64,000 nt of DNA from Casuarius casuarius (taxonomy: Eukaryota; Chordata; Aves; Casuariiformes; Casuariidae): NCBI GenBank assembly GCA_003342895.1, contig PTFA01000363.1:312704-376703 (forward strand), in the 5' to 3' direction. The translations under genes and the position numbers were made by a program. The notes under the pieces are model-generated. The model did not search any database. It worked only from the letters and a program-made list of their open reading frames with translations, and had not been told where the DNA came from. Of this stretch, positions 1 to 11,810 are shown one piece after another. Each line of letters begins with the position of its first letter. The first letter of the stretch is position 1.

Positions 1-355
1 AGGAGGAGTTTTGGAAAGGTTAGCTTTAGTGTACAGAGGTTAGGTTTCCCTTTCCAGTTAGTGGTTAAGGACTTTGAGAGGGCAATTAAGTTAGGCACCT
101 GCTCTCTGAAACTGCTTTTTGGAAGGCTCTCTCTCTCTTCATTCGTTCTAGAGAAAGACTAAAACTACAATCTTTCCCAAGGAAGGATACCCACTATGGG
201 ACTGGGACTGTGTATCACCACATCACCATGTAGTTCACTGTAAAGCAAGCGTAGTGAGAAGTCCCAACAGCTTAGCAGTCACATCACAACTTACTTGAAA
301 ATAAACTTAGAGCCCAAACTAAGAACAAAGGACTCGGAGGCTTGCAGCCTCTGAA

Positions 356-595
356 ATGGAGGAGATCGCAGCCTCTCCTCTGCAGAGACACCGACATGCA
401 GCTGGTCTATCACAGGATGCTGAGCAGGTCAATGTAGGTGGTTGTGTGGCTGTGCAGCGAACTAGGTGTGAAACTGCAGCAGGGTGCAATGCGAAGTGTC
501 TGATTTCTGCAAACTCCTCACCTCAACTGCTGCGCTCCGAAGCCCCCGGGCAGCACAGCTCTGTGGTGCTAACCTGGCGTGGGAGCCGCTGCGAG
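356..595 (+). CDS. Possible first coding exon (80 codons), unrecognised
   Basis: Seen: an ATG at 356 with G at -3 and G at +4 opens exactly 80 codons that run without a stop to a donor-like GTATGT at 596. The stretch is clearly richer in GC and CpG than its surroundings, especially 530-596. The frame continues past the donor to a stop at 683-685, so it could also be a short unspliced frame. The predicted peptide begins MEEIAASPLQRHRHAAGLSQ, has many Cys, Arg, Ala and Gln residues, and shows no domain, signal peptide or membrane segment that I recognise. A small inverted repeat (337-342 with 346-351) lies just upstream. Inference: a first exon, a CpG-rich promoter or UTR segment, or a decayed GC-rich insertion would all look like this. 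I recognise no family. Confidence 0.18.
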
Positions 596-988
596 GTATG
601 TTGCCTCTCCAACACCCGTATAGTCTTGCGCTTTAGCACTATCTACCAGGTCACACTTGATGGTCTTAAGTCTAGATATTGTTAACTGCAATTGCTATGT
701 TGGCAGTGTATGGCAGAAATGGATCTGAATGGAGGTTTTTTTCCTTTTGTAAATCCTATCAGTAGCGTGCTTTTGAAAGACGGTATTTCCTTAATCTGAA
801 ATGATCACAGGTAGTACATCTCTGTTAGTTTCAAAAGTGAGAGCCAGGATTCATGACACCATAGTTTAATGCTGCTCTTATCAGGAACCTGCAGAGATTA
901 GAAACTGTAAGAAATGCATTTGATGGACGTTTTCAGGCTTTCTGGATTAGTTTGGAATTAACCACCATTGACTTGCTTTCTTTGACAG

Positions 989-1035
989 CTCTTCTATAAT
1001 TGGGCACAGATGGATGAAAATAAACTACAAACACA
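989..1035 (+). CDS. Possible 47-bp internal microexon, unrecognised
   Basis: Seen: a pyrimidine-rich tract ending TTTGACAG at 988 is followed by 47 bases open in one frame (peptide LFYNWAQMDENKLQT) and a donor-like GTGAGA at 1036. In that frame the next codon after the exon end would read into a TGA, so the segment only makes sense if spliced. Paired splice signals this close together occur by chance in long introns, so this is weak. No family is recognised. It lies 0.4 kb downstream of the 356-595 candidate on the same strand, which allows but does not show a common transcript. Confidence 0.12.
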
Positions 1036-3114
1036 GTGAGATTTTCTTTAATCATTAATTTTCACTTAATTCACCAGATGGCTTTGGTTTCTAGTGTAAA
1101 CTTTATTTGCTGTTGTGTCATTTTCAGGGTAAGTTTTACTTTTTCATGAAAAAAAGTTTCATTTCTCCTGAAAACCTTATTTTATTATTGTCTTGCTAGC
1201 TCTTTCTAAAAGCTAAAGAAGATAAATTTGTATATTTGATTATCTTATTGTTAAATTAGTAAAGTATTTTAGTTTCCCTTCTCAGAAACAGAAGACTTTT
1301 GCATTACCAGTGAAGATTTAATGTTGAAAGTTAACATATGATATGCTGGGTGCCTGATGTTACATTCCTCAGCCACCTATAAAATGCGACTCTAAAAGTA
1401 GTCTGATTTTAGAAGTGCATATGCTATTGCTAATGGTACATGTGTGCTGTCCACATTTATGAAAACGGGGCATTTTTATTAATACACTTACCCATCTTTT
1501 GTTACTTCCCTCTACTTACTCTTCTCCCCTCTCCCCACACTGTGATTGCTGAATTCACAGCCATTTGTTAGAGCAGTTCCATTCAAAGTATTTGAATAGA
1601 AAAATGGAAATACTCTGTTCAGAAAAAGGTGTTTCTAATGCCTGCACTTGCTTCACAGTTAGGAGTGAGTTAAGAAATCACTTGTTTCATGACAATGCAT
1701 TTCCCAAGGCTTTGCTCATTTTTTGCATGAGCAAAGATGTGCCTTTACAAGCTTTTTATTAGAAGTCATTTTCTTTAACCAGGATGGATCTTTTGGTTTA
1801 AAATTGGACATGGCTATCTAAATTATTGGAGAAACTTTTCTGATGTTGAGCTACACATGTTAAACTTCTTAGTCTTTTATAGCCCAAGATTTGCTTTGAG
1901 CTATATGTTGCCATACTTCCCCAGGCCGGACGCTGGCTAGTTCTGTGAGAACCGTGTTGGCTGCTGCCAGCAAAGGCAGCACGCGGAGTTAAGAACTTCT
2001 CAGCATAGGTGAAAGCAGCAGAATCTTTAAAAAGTGTCAAGCTTCCCATAAATGAAAGCACTTAAGGAAATACTAAATTTGAACTTGTGCATTTTGCTGA
2101 AACAGGCTTCTCATTTGTGTCTATACAGCCTTGTTTTGCTTTGGTTTTTTTTTTGGAGGACCTTCCTCCAATGAGACAGTTAGGAGATTATATCTGAAGG
2201 TCTTTGTTATGCTTCCTGCTGATATATTTGATATAACATTATTCTGAGTTGATGAATGAAGGCAGAGAGAAGAACGGAGAAAGCGTTAAACGGTTATGAA
2301 ATGGAATACTCAGAAAACAGCCCCCGGCAATCAGAACAGGGCAGGGATGCGTGAACAAAAGAACAAGGTTATCTACTCTCATATGGTAAAAATTCTCAGG
2401 GGGCTCTGTGTCAACCTTTAAAAAACAATACAAAACAGAACAACAACAACAACAAAAAAGGAAGAAAGGAAAAATTCCCCATTTCTTTTCTGTTTGCAAA
2501 TGTTATTTTGTCTCCCATTACAGTAACAGACGCCTTTACGAGGACAAAAGGAAATGAATAAGAGGTATAATTAGACATTCCCACACTTAAACAGTTACAA
2601 AACCCTATTTTTTCAAGGAAAAGATGATTCGAGTTTCTTAATACATGGTATTTTCTTTAAATAATATAGGGAGCAAAGCAGCTACAGCGCATGCTGTGAG
2701 CCAAGATTCTTTTCACAGAAAACAGGCAGCAAAATCCTTTTGTAGAGCAGTCTATCTGATCGGGAGTACAGGCAACTCTGAAAGTGAGGGTGAAATCTGA
2801 ACAACATNAAAATATACAGTGTGCATTTCCAGTGAGATTCCTGAAGTTTTTACTAGAAATTCCCCTTTGAGATGTACTTGTATTTTTAACACGAAAACAA
2901 ACTCTCTTTGATGAGTTAGAATTACAAATACCAACTTGAGTTTCTATTGATTTTTACACTATTCCTATTATTTCCAATTTTTGTCTACAAATAAAATCAC
3001 ACTGTCAACCCCCCACAAATATAATTACTACTGCTAAAATTTCAATGAAATAATTCAAATTAATGCTTCTGTCAGAATTTAAATAACACATCAGAAGTTC
3101 AAGAATGCTAAAAG

Positions 3115-3134
3115 AAAAAAAAAGGGGGGGGGGG
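3115..3134. repeat. A9G11 homopolymer junction
   Basis: Nine A are followed directly by eleven G. Such tracts are slippage-prone, and sequencers often misjudge their length. Confidence 0.9.
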
Positions 3135-4017
3135 CGTGAAAAGCACTCGCATGCAGAACCCAAATGGTACCGGCAGCTATCTAAATTCTGTTAGTCAAGC
3201 TGTGTCCTGCAAAAAACATACTGGATTCTCTTGACATCAGTGGAAGCTCCACATGCAGAACTGAGAATAGATTTTGGTGTCAGACTGCAACTGACAGCAA
3301 ATGTTTAAATCACTGTAGTCATATCTTATGCATTCATTTCAAAGTATGTATAAATCAAGAACAGTAAGTGTTGGGTTTGACACTTAAAAGAAGGGATAAG
3401 AAATGGACAACTGAATTTAAGTAGTTTGGCTTTTCTTTTTTAATTGAGAAAGAAAATTTAAGGCTCAGCAAACTAACAGAATTTTTGTTTGACTAATATT
3501 AGCTTTAAACGGAATGCGTTGTTAGCAATGGTGTTTAAGAAAAGGGAAAAACCAGAGTTAGTGAGGCTTAAAAACAGCAAGGGAGTAGAATACATTCCAG
3601 TAAGAAAGCATATGAATCACAGAGAACTGCTTTCTGTTATAGCAACAAGATCAATTAGATCTGCAACAGCTGAAAACCATTAACTGCTGTTGGCTGCTGT
3701 TAGCGTAATGGGTTTTTTTTTCTGCTCAGTATTCTGGTGTCAGTTTATCACTTTACTACCCAAACAGTTCTGCCTGAAGCTCTGGTAATCTTAAATATAG
3801 AATTGTTAGGAACAAAGGAAAATCTCCCAGCATACAAACTGAAGTATTAAATATTACTAACCTGTTTATAGATTAAACACAGCTTCAGCTGCTAAAATTG
3901 TTCACTACAGTATCATAGAGATGTCTTTGTTTTATGTTTTCATTTTTTATTTTTCTGAGAGGCAGAGACAGTCGCCTAATTTTAGTCATGTTAATTAATT
4001 TCTAGCCAGACACAAAA

Positions 4018-4028
4018 GGGGGGGGGGG
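4018..4028. repeat. G11 homopolymer
   Basis: Eleven consecutive G in an AT-rich context, one of seven G or C runs of nine or more in this window. Confidence 0.9.
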
Positions 4029-4779
4029 AGGAAGGCAAAAAGAGCTTCCCTAAAATATCCAGCAACAGAACTTCCTATTTCTTCTCCTATTTTATGGAAA
4101 ATAAACCTAGTAAATTAGTGAGATTGCTGTTCCACTCATTTTTCCTGGATTCTTGTGCTGTCCCTAAACTTCTCTACTAACTATATTTAGTCTCTTTCAA
4201 ATTAGTATCACATCATCTTCACTAAAACTGGCATCTTTTTACATAATTTATCTACAGAACAATTTACAAGTTTCTGATTTTCAGAAGAGAAAATGGCATA
4301 CCTGTTTTTTTTTTGTTAATGTTTTTATTTAAATATTCACAACATAACATTCAAAGTGACAGGCGGTCTCCTCCTAGATGAGGTTTGTTTTCTTTTGCTC
4401 ATTAATGACCCAACCTCAGGCAGCGTTATTTCTGTAACTTGTCAACTCTGTTTTCTCAGCTCAGTGCTACTCCCTCCTCTCAGCATCTTCCTGGTGGCTG
4501 CTTTTACAGGCTCTCAGATTGTTGGGTGGGAAGTATCAGGAACAGCACTGCTGACCCTGAGCTAAATTAACGCCTCCCATATGAAAAGCTATGTAAGCAA
4601 AGGAATTTTTTTTTTTTTTTGGTAGTGGGGGGGTAGGGGAAATGGAAACGCCAGCAATGATTTATGTTCGCAGAGTTCAATTGAGAGATAAGCCTGTCTG
4701 CTCCAGACAACAAGGTGTGGTGAAGAGATCCAGGAGATAGCACTAAACCAGCTAGAAACGTTTGCACAGGCCACTCGCG

Positions 4780-5130
4780 CACCGTGTTGACCTAGCCCAG
4801 GTCTGCCCCAACCTAGACTTAGGGGCAGCCCAGCTAACGTCAGCTTAGTGCCGCATTGAAGCTAATAAGCGATGCCTTTTAGGACACCTTAGTTGAGGTA
4901 CCACTGTGCCTATGCTGCCTCCAGTTCTGGGATAAATCACCAGCGGCTTGTAGGGGCCTCTGCTGTGCAGCATAGGTGTGCTGGGCTGATAATGCCCACA
5001 GACCCTCTGCTCTGTNCCAGACACGACTACACCACGACCCCTCCTGACTACAGCGGCAATAGAAGACTGTTTTCCTCACTGCCTTCACCCTAACTGTATT
5101 CGTAACNTTCTTTTGGCTCATACAGGGCTC
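4780..5130. other. GC/CpG-richer block of unknown origin
   Basis: Seen: about 350 bases are visibly richer in GC and CpG than the flanks and contain two ambiguous bases (5017 and 5107). Short frames are open on both strands (4893-5093 plus, 4879-5121 minus), which is typical of GC-richer DNA rather than of coding. It resembles neither the CR1, L2 nor MIR copies elsewhere in the window. Inference: it could be a solo LTR-like or other repeat remnant, or a small regulatory island. I cannot decide between them. Confidence 0.35.
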
Positions 5131-5761
5131 TCTCTGTGGCTAGGATGGGACTGACATGTGCAAACAGCTGAGATGTCCTTTCAAGCCCTTAAAGCATATG
5201 GATTTAAAGGAATATCCTGTGGCCTCCCCTGTGCTCCATGGTTTGGCTATTTTGGATCACCAGAGTATCCAATTACCTATACCTCACTGAAAATTTTATG
5301 AACTTATGTTGCCAAGAGCTACCTGTAAACACAAAGAGAAAATATGCCATGAAGGTCTCCACCTTACCTTTTTGATAATGACAGATAAACATTAAAAGCA
5401 GAAAAATCACTGCATTTCACATTAATTCATATAGAAACTAACCCACATTTCTTTGGTTGTCCCAACTTACATTCAGACTTACAATGCTACAGCTTCACGC
5501 TTCAATGTCATTTGGCATTTGTTTGCATCTCAGAAAGGAGAACAATTAGGGAAAGTCCCAGTGCAACTAAGGCAATGGAGCGGAGAGGAAATCAATGCGA
5601 AGACAGAAAATAATGCAACCATCTATCTAACGACAAGTTAAATATGACATTTTGTTTTCACCCCACATGTATAGTTCTGTTAATTAATGAAGTGTGCATT
5701 TACAATAACCAGCCTGGAGTGAAAACAATGTTTCGTTTTCTTTTTCTGCACAGTCATGGAT

Positions 5762-5787
5762 AAAAAAAAAAAAAAAAAAAAAAAAAA
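5762..5787. repeat. A26 homopolymer
   Basis: This is the longest uninterrupted mononucleotide run in the window. No polyadenylation signal or retrogene body is visible directly upstream, so it is called a simple repeat and not an insertion tail. Confidence 0.95.
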
Positions 5788-6800
5788 GTGGGTACTTTCA
5801 AAGCTTTCCAGATTTCTCTCTCAAAGCTTGTGCACACTGCATGAGCCAGTGCTGCGGGAAGGGAACTGTGCTTGCTCCAGCACCAAAAGCATTAAGTATG
5901 ATAATGTGGACTTAGGCTTGAGCTCTCTGGCATGAAACACAAGAGCATTCAGCTAGGAACAAGGTCCCTATTATCACAATCTGTATGCCTGAAACTAGAC
6001 TACTAAATACATGTTAAAAATCCTCCTGAAGTGTCCTGACTTCAAAATACAGCCTGCAGCTTAGGCGCATAAACACGCATCCCAGGGGCATTTGGAATCC
6101 CCCCAAATGGTGATTTTCATCTTCTATGTGGTGCACTGAATAAGCACTTTTGTAGATCTTAAGTCTCAGAATTTTAAAGTAACAGCATCTGTATTTACAG
6201 AAGTATCATAGATCATTTCAGAGATTCTTAAATGTCATAATGTCTTTATTTGAGAGAGCTCCTGTCACTGAATTCAACGCAGTAAAGAGACAATATCAGA
6301 CAAACAAATTACTAACCCAGTGTTTTTTTGAAACTTTAAGAGTTTCTCTATTAACTGTATAAATTGCACAGAAGATAAGCAAGAGGCTACGCAAGCACCT
6401 GGAGAGGGATAAGCAGCAATTCCCCCCATCAACACAATTCAGGGAAAACTCTTAAATTCAGCTGGTGTGAACAGGGACTTCAACAACTGCTTAAGTTGCT
6501 TTTCTATATAGAACTCCGTGATTGGGGACAGAAGAATAGTAAACATAGAAGACATATTTTCCCCAAATAATGTAATATAAACCCCTGCATTTTTTGCTGT
6601 AAAAAGGAATGTATCTGTCTTATTTAATATTGAAGGCTAAATGTAAGGAACTACTTCAAGAAGCAATTACAACCCTTTATATGCAGGTTTAAATAAACCG
6701 CAATCCATGATTACAAATAAAACCAAAAAACCTTCTTAATGCAGATGTTACACATACGTTTTAATGCCTCCTTTCTCTAACGTAACTGCTTTTCATGAAT

Positions 6801-6844
6801 TAATCTTGATCTTTTTCCGTGTTAATCTTGATCTTTTTCCGTGT
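6801..6844. repeat. Perfect 22-bp tandem duplication
   Basis: A 22-bp unit starting TAATCTTGATC is present twice head to tail with no mismatch. The identity implies a recent slippage or duplication event. No function is suggested. Confidence 0.93.
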
Positions 6845-9830
6845 ACATCCGAAATCTAGAAGGCAGTCCTTAAAATTCTGATGGTGGGCAGGCCTTTGAA
6901 CAATATGAATTATTATGAAACAGCTGACAAAAATACGCCTATAAATTACCATGAAACAGTAGATAAATCACTCTGTTAACTAATATATATTGAAATGTTT
7001 CTTTACATTGTACCTATTAATCAGATATCTGAGTAGCAACGCATAAAAATACAGAAGATATTGCCCATATATACAGCTCACGATGGCCTATTTTTAAATT
7101 AAAAATTTAAATCTATTTCAACAGAACAGTAACAGATATAAACACGAATCNCTGCTATTCTAATACAAAATGATGTGGCTCAGTGAAATACTGGGTTCAG
7201 TTCCACTGCAGTTAACAAGAAAATACCAGTTTACTTTTGGAGACGTATGCTTATGGTGCAGAAGTATTCTGCTCTACAGTAAGTTGTTTAAGTTGAACTC
7301 TTTAATACAAGAACTAATCAACTATTCAAATATCAATGACTGAAGTTTTAATAAAGACTAATATTTTTCATCATATGTTAAACTTTAAATTGTTGGCTTA
7401 TTTACATCTAGGAAGGACGTTTTAAACATGAAGTTATTCCAATTTTATTTAATCAAGGATAACATGATTCTTCATTTGCAGAATCCTAGCTCACTCTCAA
7501 TATCTTTTGGTGCAGCACTCATCCCCTCAAATATCACTGTATTGTCTAAGAAATTTCACAAATCCTTACTCCTTCCTGACATTATGAATGGCTTGAATAT
7601 TGCTTTTGGTTGCTGTAACAAGACAAATCTCTCAATCTATTAAAACTATCATAAACAGAGGCAAACTATATGCTTGTGTTGATTTCTGAAAATATTTACT
7701 GTGTATTCAACACTGTTAAGCCATTAACCTCATGAAAATTATTAGGTTAGACTTTGGCATCAAGAAGCTTGCATCCCTTAAGATATTTAGATACCAGATG
7801 AAAAAGAGCTTTAATTTGTTTTTTTAAATCACAGGAAATATACCATATTTTCCAAATTTCCACGGAAGAATAAAGCATGAATCTAGAGTCAGGCTAGAAA
7901 ATGCCAGCAAAACTAGATTGAGATAGACAGGCAGACAGACATATGCATACATAATTAAATAGTCTTCTATTGAACAATTAGACCTGCATTATTCTGTTTT
8001 AATAGATACATGATAAGTGAATTTTTTTTGTAATCTTTTTTCTTCCAAAATTCATAAATGCTGGGAAATCCTTTCTCATGACAGGTAATGCTTTAGTATT
8101 ACCGATGGACAAGCACTTTCTCTTTTCCTTCCTTTTGTTACCAGGAACAGAAGAAAAGAATTTCATCGGTAAAAGCTAAATTAAGAAATGCACTATTTTC
8201 AGCAAAATACTTAAATCAAATAAATACTTATATTTTGAAAGTATCTGGTTTGCACTGCAAACCGCAAGTATGAAACAGAGCTGGTGAAAACAGGTACGTT
8301 TTCTCTGGAGACAGCTGTCAAATGGGAGTGCTGGCCTTGATCCCTCTGGCAGCTCATGGAATGACACCGCCCAAGTGCAAGAGAGGTGTTGGCTCTCGAC
8401 TGCTCAAAGTACAAGGAAAGATGTTACAATGGTTTTCATGGACTCTTTACCCTCCATCCTGCCTAAAAGAGCATCCATTGACTGAATAATGTGGTAAACC
8501 ATACAACCTTGATTAGCTATTTTATCTTATCATTAGGTTAGGTTAAAATGAAAACTGCTTGCGGATTCACCCAGTTGACATCCTTCTGCATATTGTGTTT
8601 AAAGGACTGAAATAAATCATGCTACCAAGGTGGACAACAGTGAAGAGTGAATAATAAGAAAGTATTTCTGACATTAATTTTCCGTTCATAATTAAGCTTG
8701 GAAGAAAGTTACTGCTTGGGGATATTTACAACTTTCAGGCCAATACAATGCTGACTCACTTGTAAGTGAAGTTTCATATCACTGTATAGTTGCAGTTTAC
8801 ATTACTGGCACAGAGTTTGATGTAAACTGTACTGTAGNTAAACCAGGGAAGTCTATGTTAACCACAAATGTAACCAATAATTTCAGTTAGAAATTTGTAA
8901 GAGATGTCATTAAGGGAAAATTATCTTATGTTTGCCTCTTTCAAAGATCTTGCATCTTCCCCTGAAGCAGACAGCTTTGACTATGAATGACATATCAAAT
9001 TCTATATTCCTACAGCAAAGAAAATATGAGGAGGGCAGTAGAATCAACTGTGCAAAACAGCTGCTTGAGGAAGGAAGACATTATAATTCAAAGACACAGT
9101 CCGTGGCTGTCATTCAGGAACGAGACTGGAAATGTTCTGGTATGTTACCATTTTCTGCAAGGTTTGTTTTTGTAAAAGTGAGGACAATCTCATAATGCCT
9201 ACGACACCAGATACAGATACCAGGAATAATGCATTAAACAACAGTTAAAGTGTAGTACCTAAATAAATACCATTTTCAGAAGTGTCACCTTGTTATCACC
9301 TTGTTTCTTTCACCTGCTCCTATTTTTGAAATCTATGTTTCTAATTTAAATGTAAATGGATTAAACACAGTGCTGAAGTACTCCTTTCTAAGTGTATAAA
9401 AAAGAAATATTAATCTTGATCACTGGTCTGTTTATAAGATTTCAAAAACTACCTACAATCATAAAAGATTTTCTAAGCCCTAAACTTTGAGACTTGTGTG
9501 AAGTATCTTCATTCATAATAATGCACTGTTGATTTAGTGGTATAGTTTGACTTGGGCATTATTTAGTTTTAGCATCTGACTTCATGAAATACCTAGTGTT
9601 AAAAATCCTTAGTGGACTTCACAAAATGTCATCTAGCGTTTCTCTCTTTACAGACCAGAAATACTATGCCAAGATCATTTTAATGAATTCTTTGATTTGC
9701 CTGTTTCACAGAAGGATTTCTTGAGGTTAAGAGACCGGGGCAGGGGGGAACCGCTGTTATGAACACTGTCTTGTCTTTGAGAGGAAGCTTTTTCAAAGGA
9801 AAAAGTTTTGTTGAACTTTCCTAAAAACGT

Positions 9831-9982
9831 TTAGACTCCGGCTTCATTTAATTGCTCAGGGATGTTTATTTCATACCGAGAGTCTGCTGGCTCAGCGCCT
9901 TCGTCCCCACTTCTCATCTGCTTTGCTTCGGTATCGTCATTTGATCTGTCCACTTCCATGTAAAAATGAAACCATTTCAGTA
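9831..9982 (-). CDS. Possible terminal coding exon with an acidic C-terminus
   Basis: Seen: on the minus strand a frame is open from an in-frame TGA at 9989-9987 down to a TAA at 9833-9831. It contains an ATG at 9959 and 42 codons after it (beginning MEVDRSNDDTEAKQMRSGDE). The peptide is rich in Asp, Glu, Ser and Asn and almost free of Leu, Phe and Cys, unlike typical translations of AT-rich noncoding DNA here. Several CpGs are present. Possible 3' splice sites are an AG at 9984-9983 (weak pyrimidine tract) and one at 9947-9946. A donor-like GTATGA at 9876 would allow an internal exon instead. With the upstream AG, eight residues (VLKWFHFY) precede the Met, suggesting a membrane segment followed by a cytosolic tail, but this is inference. 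No family is recognised. Confidence 0.3.
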
Positions 9983-9989
9983 CTGATCA

Positions 9990-11639
9990 CTTTAATAAAG
10001 TATATCCCTGCTTGAATAACTACAGCTTTAAGGAGGAACTTACACCAGTGTTTTGAATGGAATACATTACACCATCAGAAAGAGACTCTTCTAACAGTGT
10101 TAACTGCATCAGAACCAAGAGTTTTTGCCATTGGAGTAAAGCTTGGTAGTGGCATTATATTTTCCACCTTATGACTGAAACAGTCACAATGGCAGAACTT
10201 TAAAGCATAAACCAGCGTTGAGTCAGTGGGCCTTCCCGTGAGTGAGATCAAAGCCACAATTTCTTTTTTCTTTTTCTTTTTTTTTTTTTTTTTGCTTGAA
10301 GGCTTTGTTCTAATAGTAGTAGTCAGCAGAAAAGCAGAATAGCCTGATGATTACTCTGCTCTTAACAGATGACTCATCCTTTGATGAATCTTAAGGGGAA
10401 AGGGCACTGGGTTTGCTTGTGTCTTTTCTGGAGTAGCTTCAGGCCTCAGTGAGTCAAGCCTCATGTGCTTAGAAACCCAAGTCTAGAGCGTTTACCGCTG
10501 CATTAGTAATGAGCATGTTTTGCATCAACTAGCATACATTCCTTCTTGAGGCATATATTTAAACCATATTACTTCAGCAAACATTAGTTAATTGGAGGCT
10601 GTTAATTCTAGTCTCATTTCTTACCTTTTTCTTTAAGTTTTAAAATACTCAGAAATAAAAGCTGTTTCAGTGCTTCAGAGCTGTTCTCTATCGCATCTCA
10701 AGTTGTTCCGTGTGTTATTCCATCAAATTTATCTGTCGGGAACCCAGTTAAAATGTTTAGAAGCTCCTCGCTGTGCTACAAAAGGGTTAACTAACTTAAG
10801 CTAAAAAGTCATTAACCAAAAATGCTGCAATAACTTTAATTTCACAATAGAACAAGATACTACATCTTCTGTGCACTAAAGACACAAGACACAATTGGGC
10901 CAGGGAACAAACATGCTTCAGCCTTACAGTTCAGCATGCTGAGTTCTGTAATGCACGTGGGCACAGAGCACACAACTACACCACTGCTCCCTTCACAAAG
11001 TCTACACCAGTTCAGATATAGTTATTATGTACATGTGCTTTAAATAGGGAACACAGCTTTTTACAATGAGGAGTGTGCTTATACTAATTAGGCTCTAATA
11101 TGTTCAAACCACTTTTGTGATTCAGTTACGTAATGTTCATGTGCCTTTTCAGACGTGTCCTCCACATAGACAATAAAACAGGAAGCAGAAGAATCAAGGG
11201 AAAAAGTTCTTGCTCATTTTAAGTTCCTACTATCGCATTTGATTTTTCAGCCCCCATACCTTCAAGATCCCATAATCCTTTTTCTACACAGATTTTGCAC
11301 TAACCCATCTATTCGATTATTTTAATTGAAATGTAATTATATTGAGTGAATATTTTGACTGGAGTGCCATTTTTCTGCCCATTCACAAATTGTAGTGACC
11401 ACTAAAGTCTGCTTTTAAGTATTCTTATAGAATATTTCAGTTGCTATTTTGTTTGCTGGCTAACTTTCTTCTTAAAGATGGCAAACAAAAAGAATATAAT
11501 CCATAAGGGTCTAATTATTATCTATATTTAGAAAAAGCAGACAGTGAAGTACTTAAAAACATTTTTTATATACAGCATTATTGGTAGAGAAGATATTTAT
11601 AAGGCTGCCATTGTTACAGCATCATGGCATATGAAAATC
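9990..11639. other. Gene-free unique stretch
   Basis: No convincing exon or mobile element is visible here other than the T-rich tract at 10,259-10,293. The sequence is AT-rich with short chance frames. Confidence 0.55.
10259..10293. repeat. T-rich simple repeat
   Basis: A run of about 35 bases consists almost only of T with a few C, ending in a long uninterrupted T stretch. Confidence 0.85.
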
Positions 11640-11810
11640 TTCAGGAAATTTATTTTTACAACAACCCTGCAAGATAGGAAAGCTAATTATTCCCATTTTA
11701 CATATAAGCAATTAAAACACACAGAGACTAAGCAACATGCCAAGGTACAAAAGAACTTGGAACTGAACCTGTCTTCCAGATCGCGTACTATCACTCTCGC
11801 ATCACACAAA
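11640..11810 (-). mobile_element. MIR/CORE-SINE fragment, reverse orientation
   Basis: Seen: the stretch reads, in order, an ACAACAACCCTGC block, a CCCATTTTACA block with a following purine-rich part, a segment resembling the 'gag-act-aag-caac-atgcc-aaggt' core, and a CTGAACCTGTCTTCC part. This is the order of landmarks in the reverse complement of MIR elements, whose core and L2-derived tail are shared across amniotes. Divergence is high and small gaps are present, so the insertion is ancient. A 95-codon open frame on the plus strand across it (11,544-11,831) is a by-product of the repeat and is not called as a gene. Confidence 0.8.

Larger units (their letters stand above)
596..9830. other. 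Gene-free AT-rich stretch with homopolymer tracts
   Basis: Apart from the 47-bp exon-like segment listed separately, I see no gene here. Open frames are short and have biased AT-rich translations. Present are an A9G11 tract near 3115-3134, a G11 run at 4018-4028, a T15 run at 4606-4620 followed closely by G-rich sequence, an A26 run at 5762-5787, and a perfect 22-bp tandem duplication at 6801-6844. A GC/CpG-richer block lies at 4780-5130 and is listed separately. The remainder looks like ordinary intergenic or intronic DNA. Confidence 0.6.

Noticed and set aside
1500..1600. Long pyrimidine tract with AG at about 1560 as a plus-strand exon start
   Set aside because: The frame that follows stops after about 12 codons and no donor is present.
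3050..3115. Minus-strand acceptor-like tract followed by about 35 open codons
   Set aside because: The tract is the A9G11 homopolymer read backwards, and the peptide is Ile/Leu/Val-rich as expected from AT-rich DNA.
5762..5787. A26 run as the tail of a processed pseudogene
   Set aside because: No polyadenylation signal, coding remnant or target-site duplication is visible upstream.
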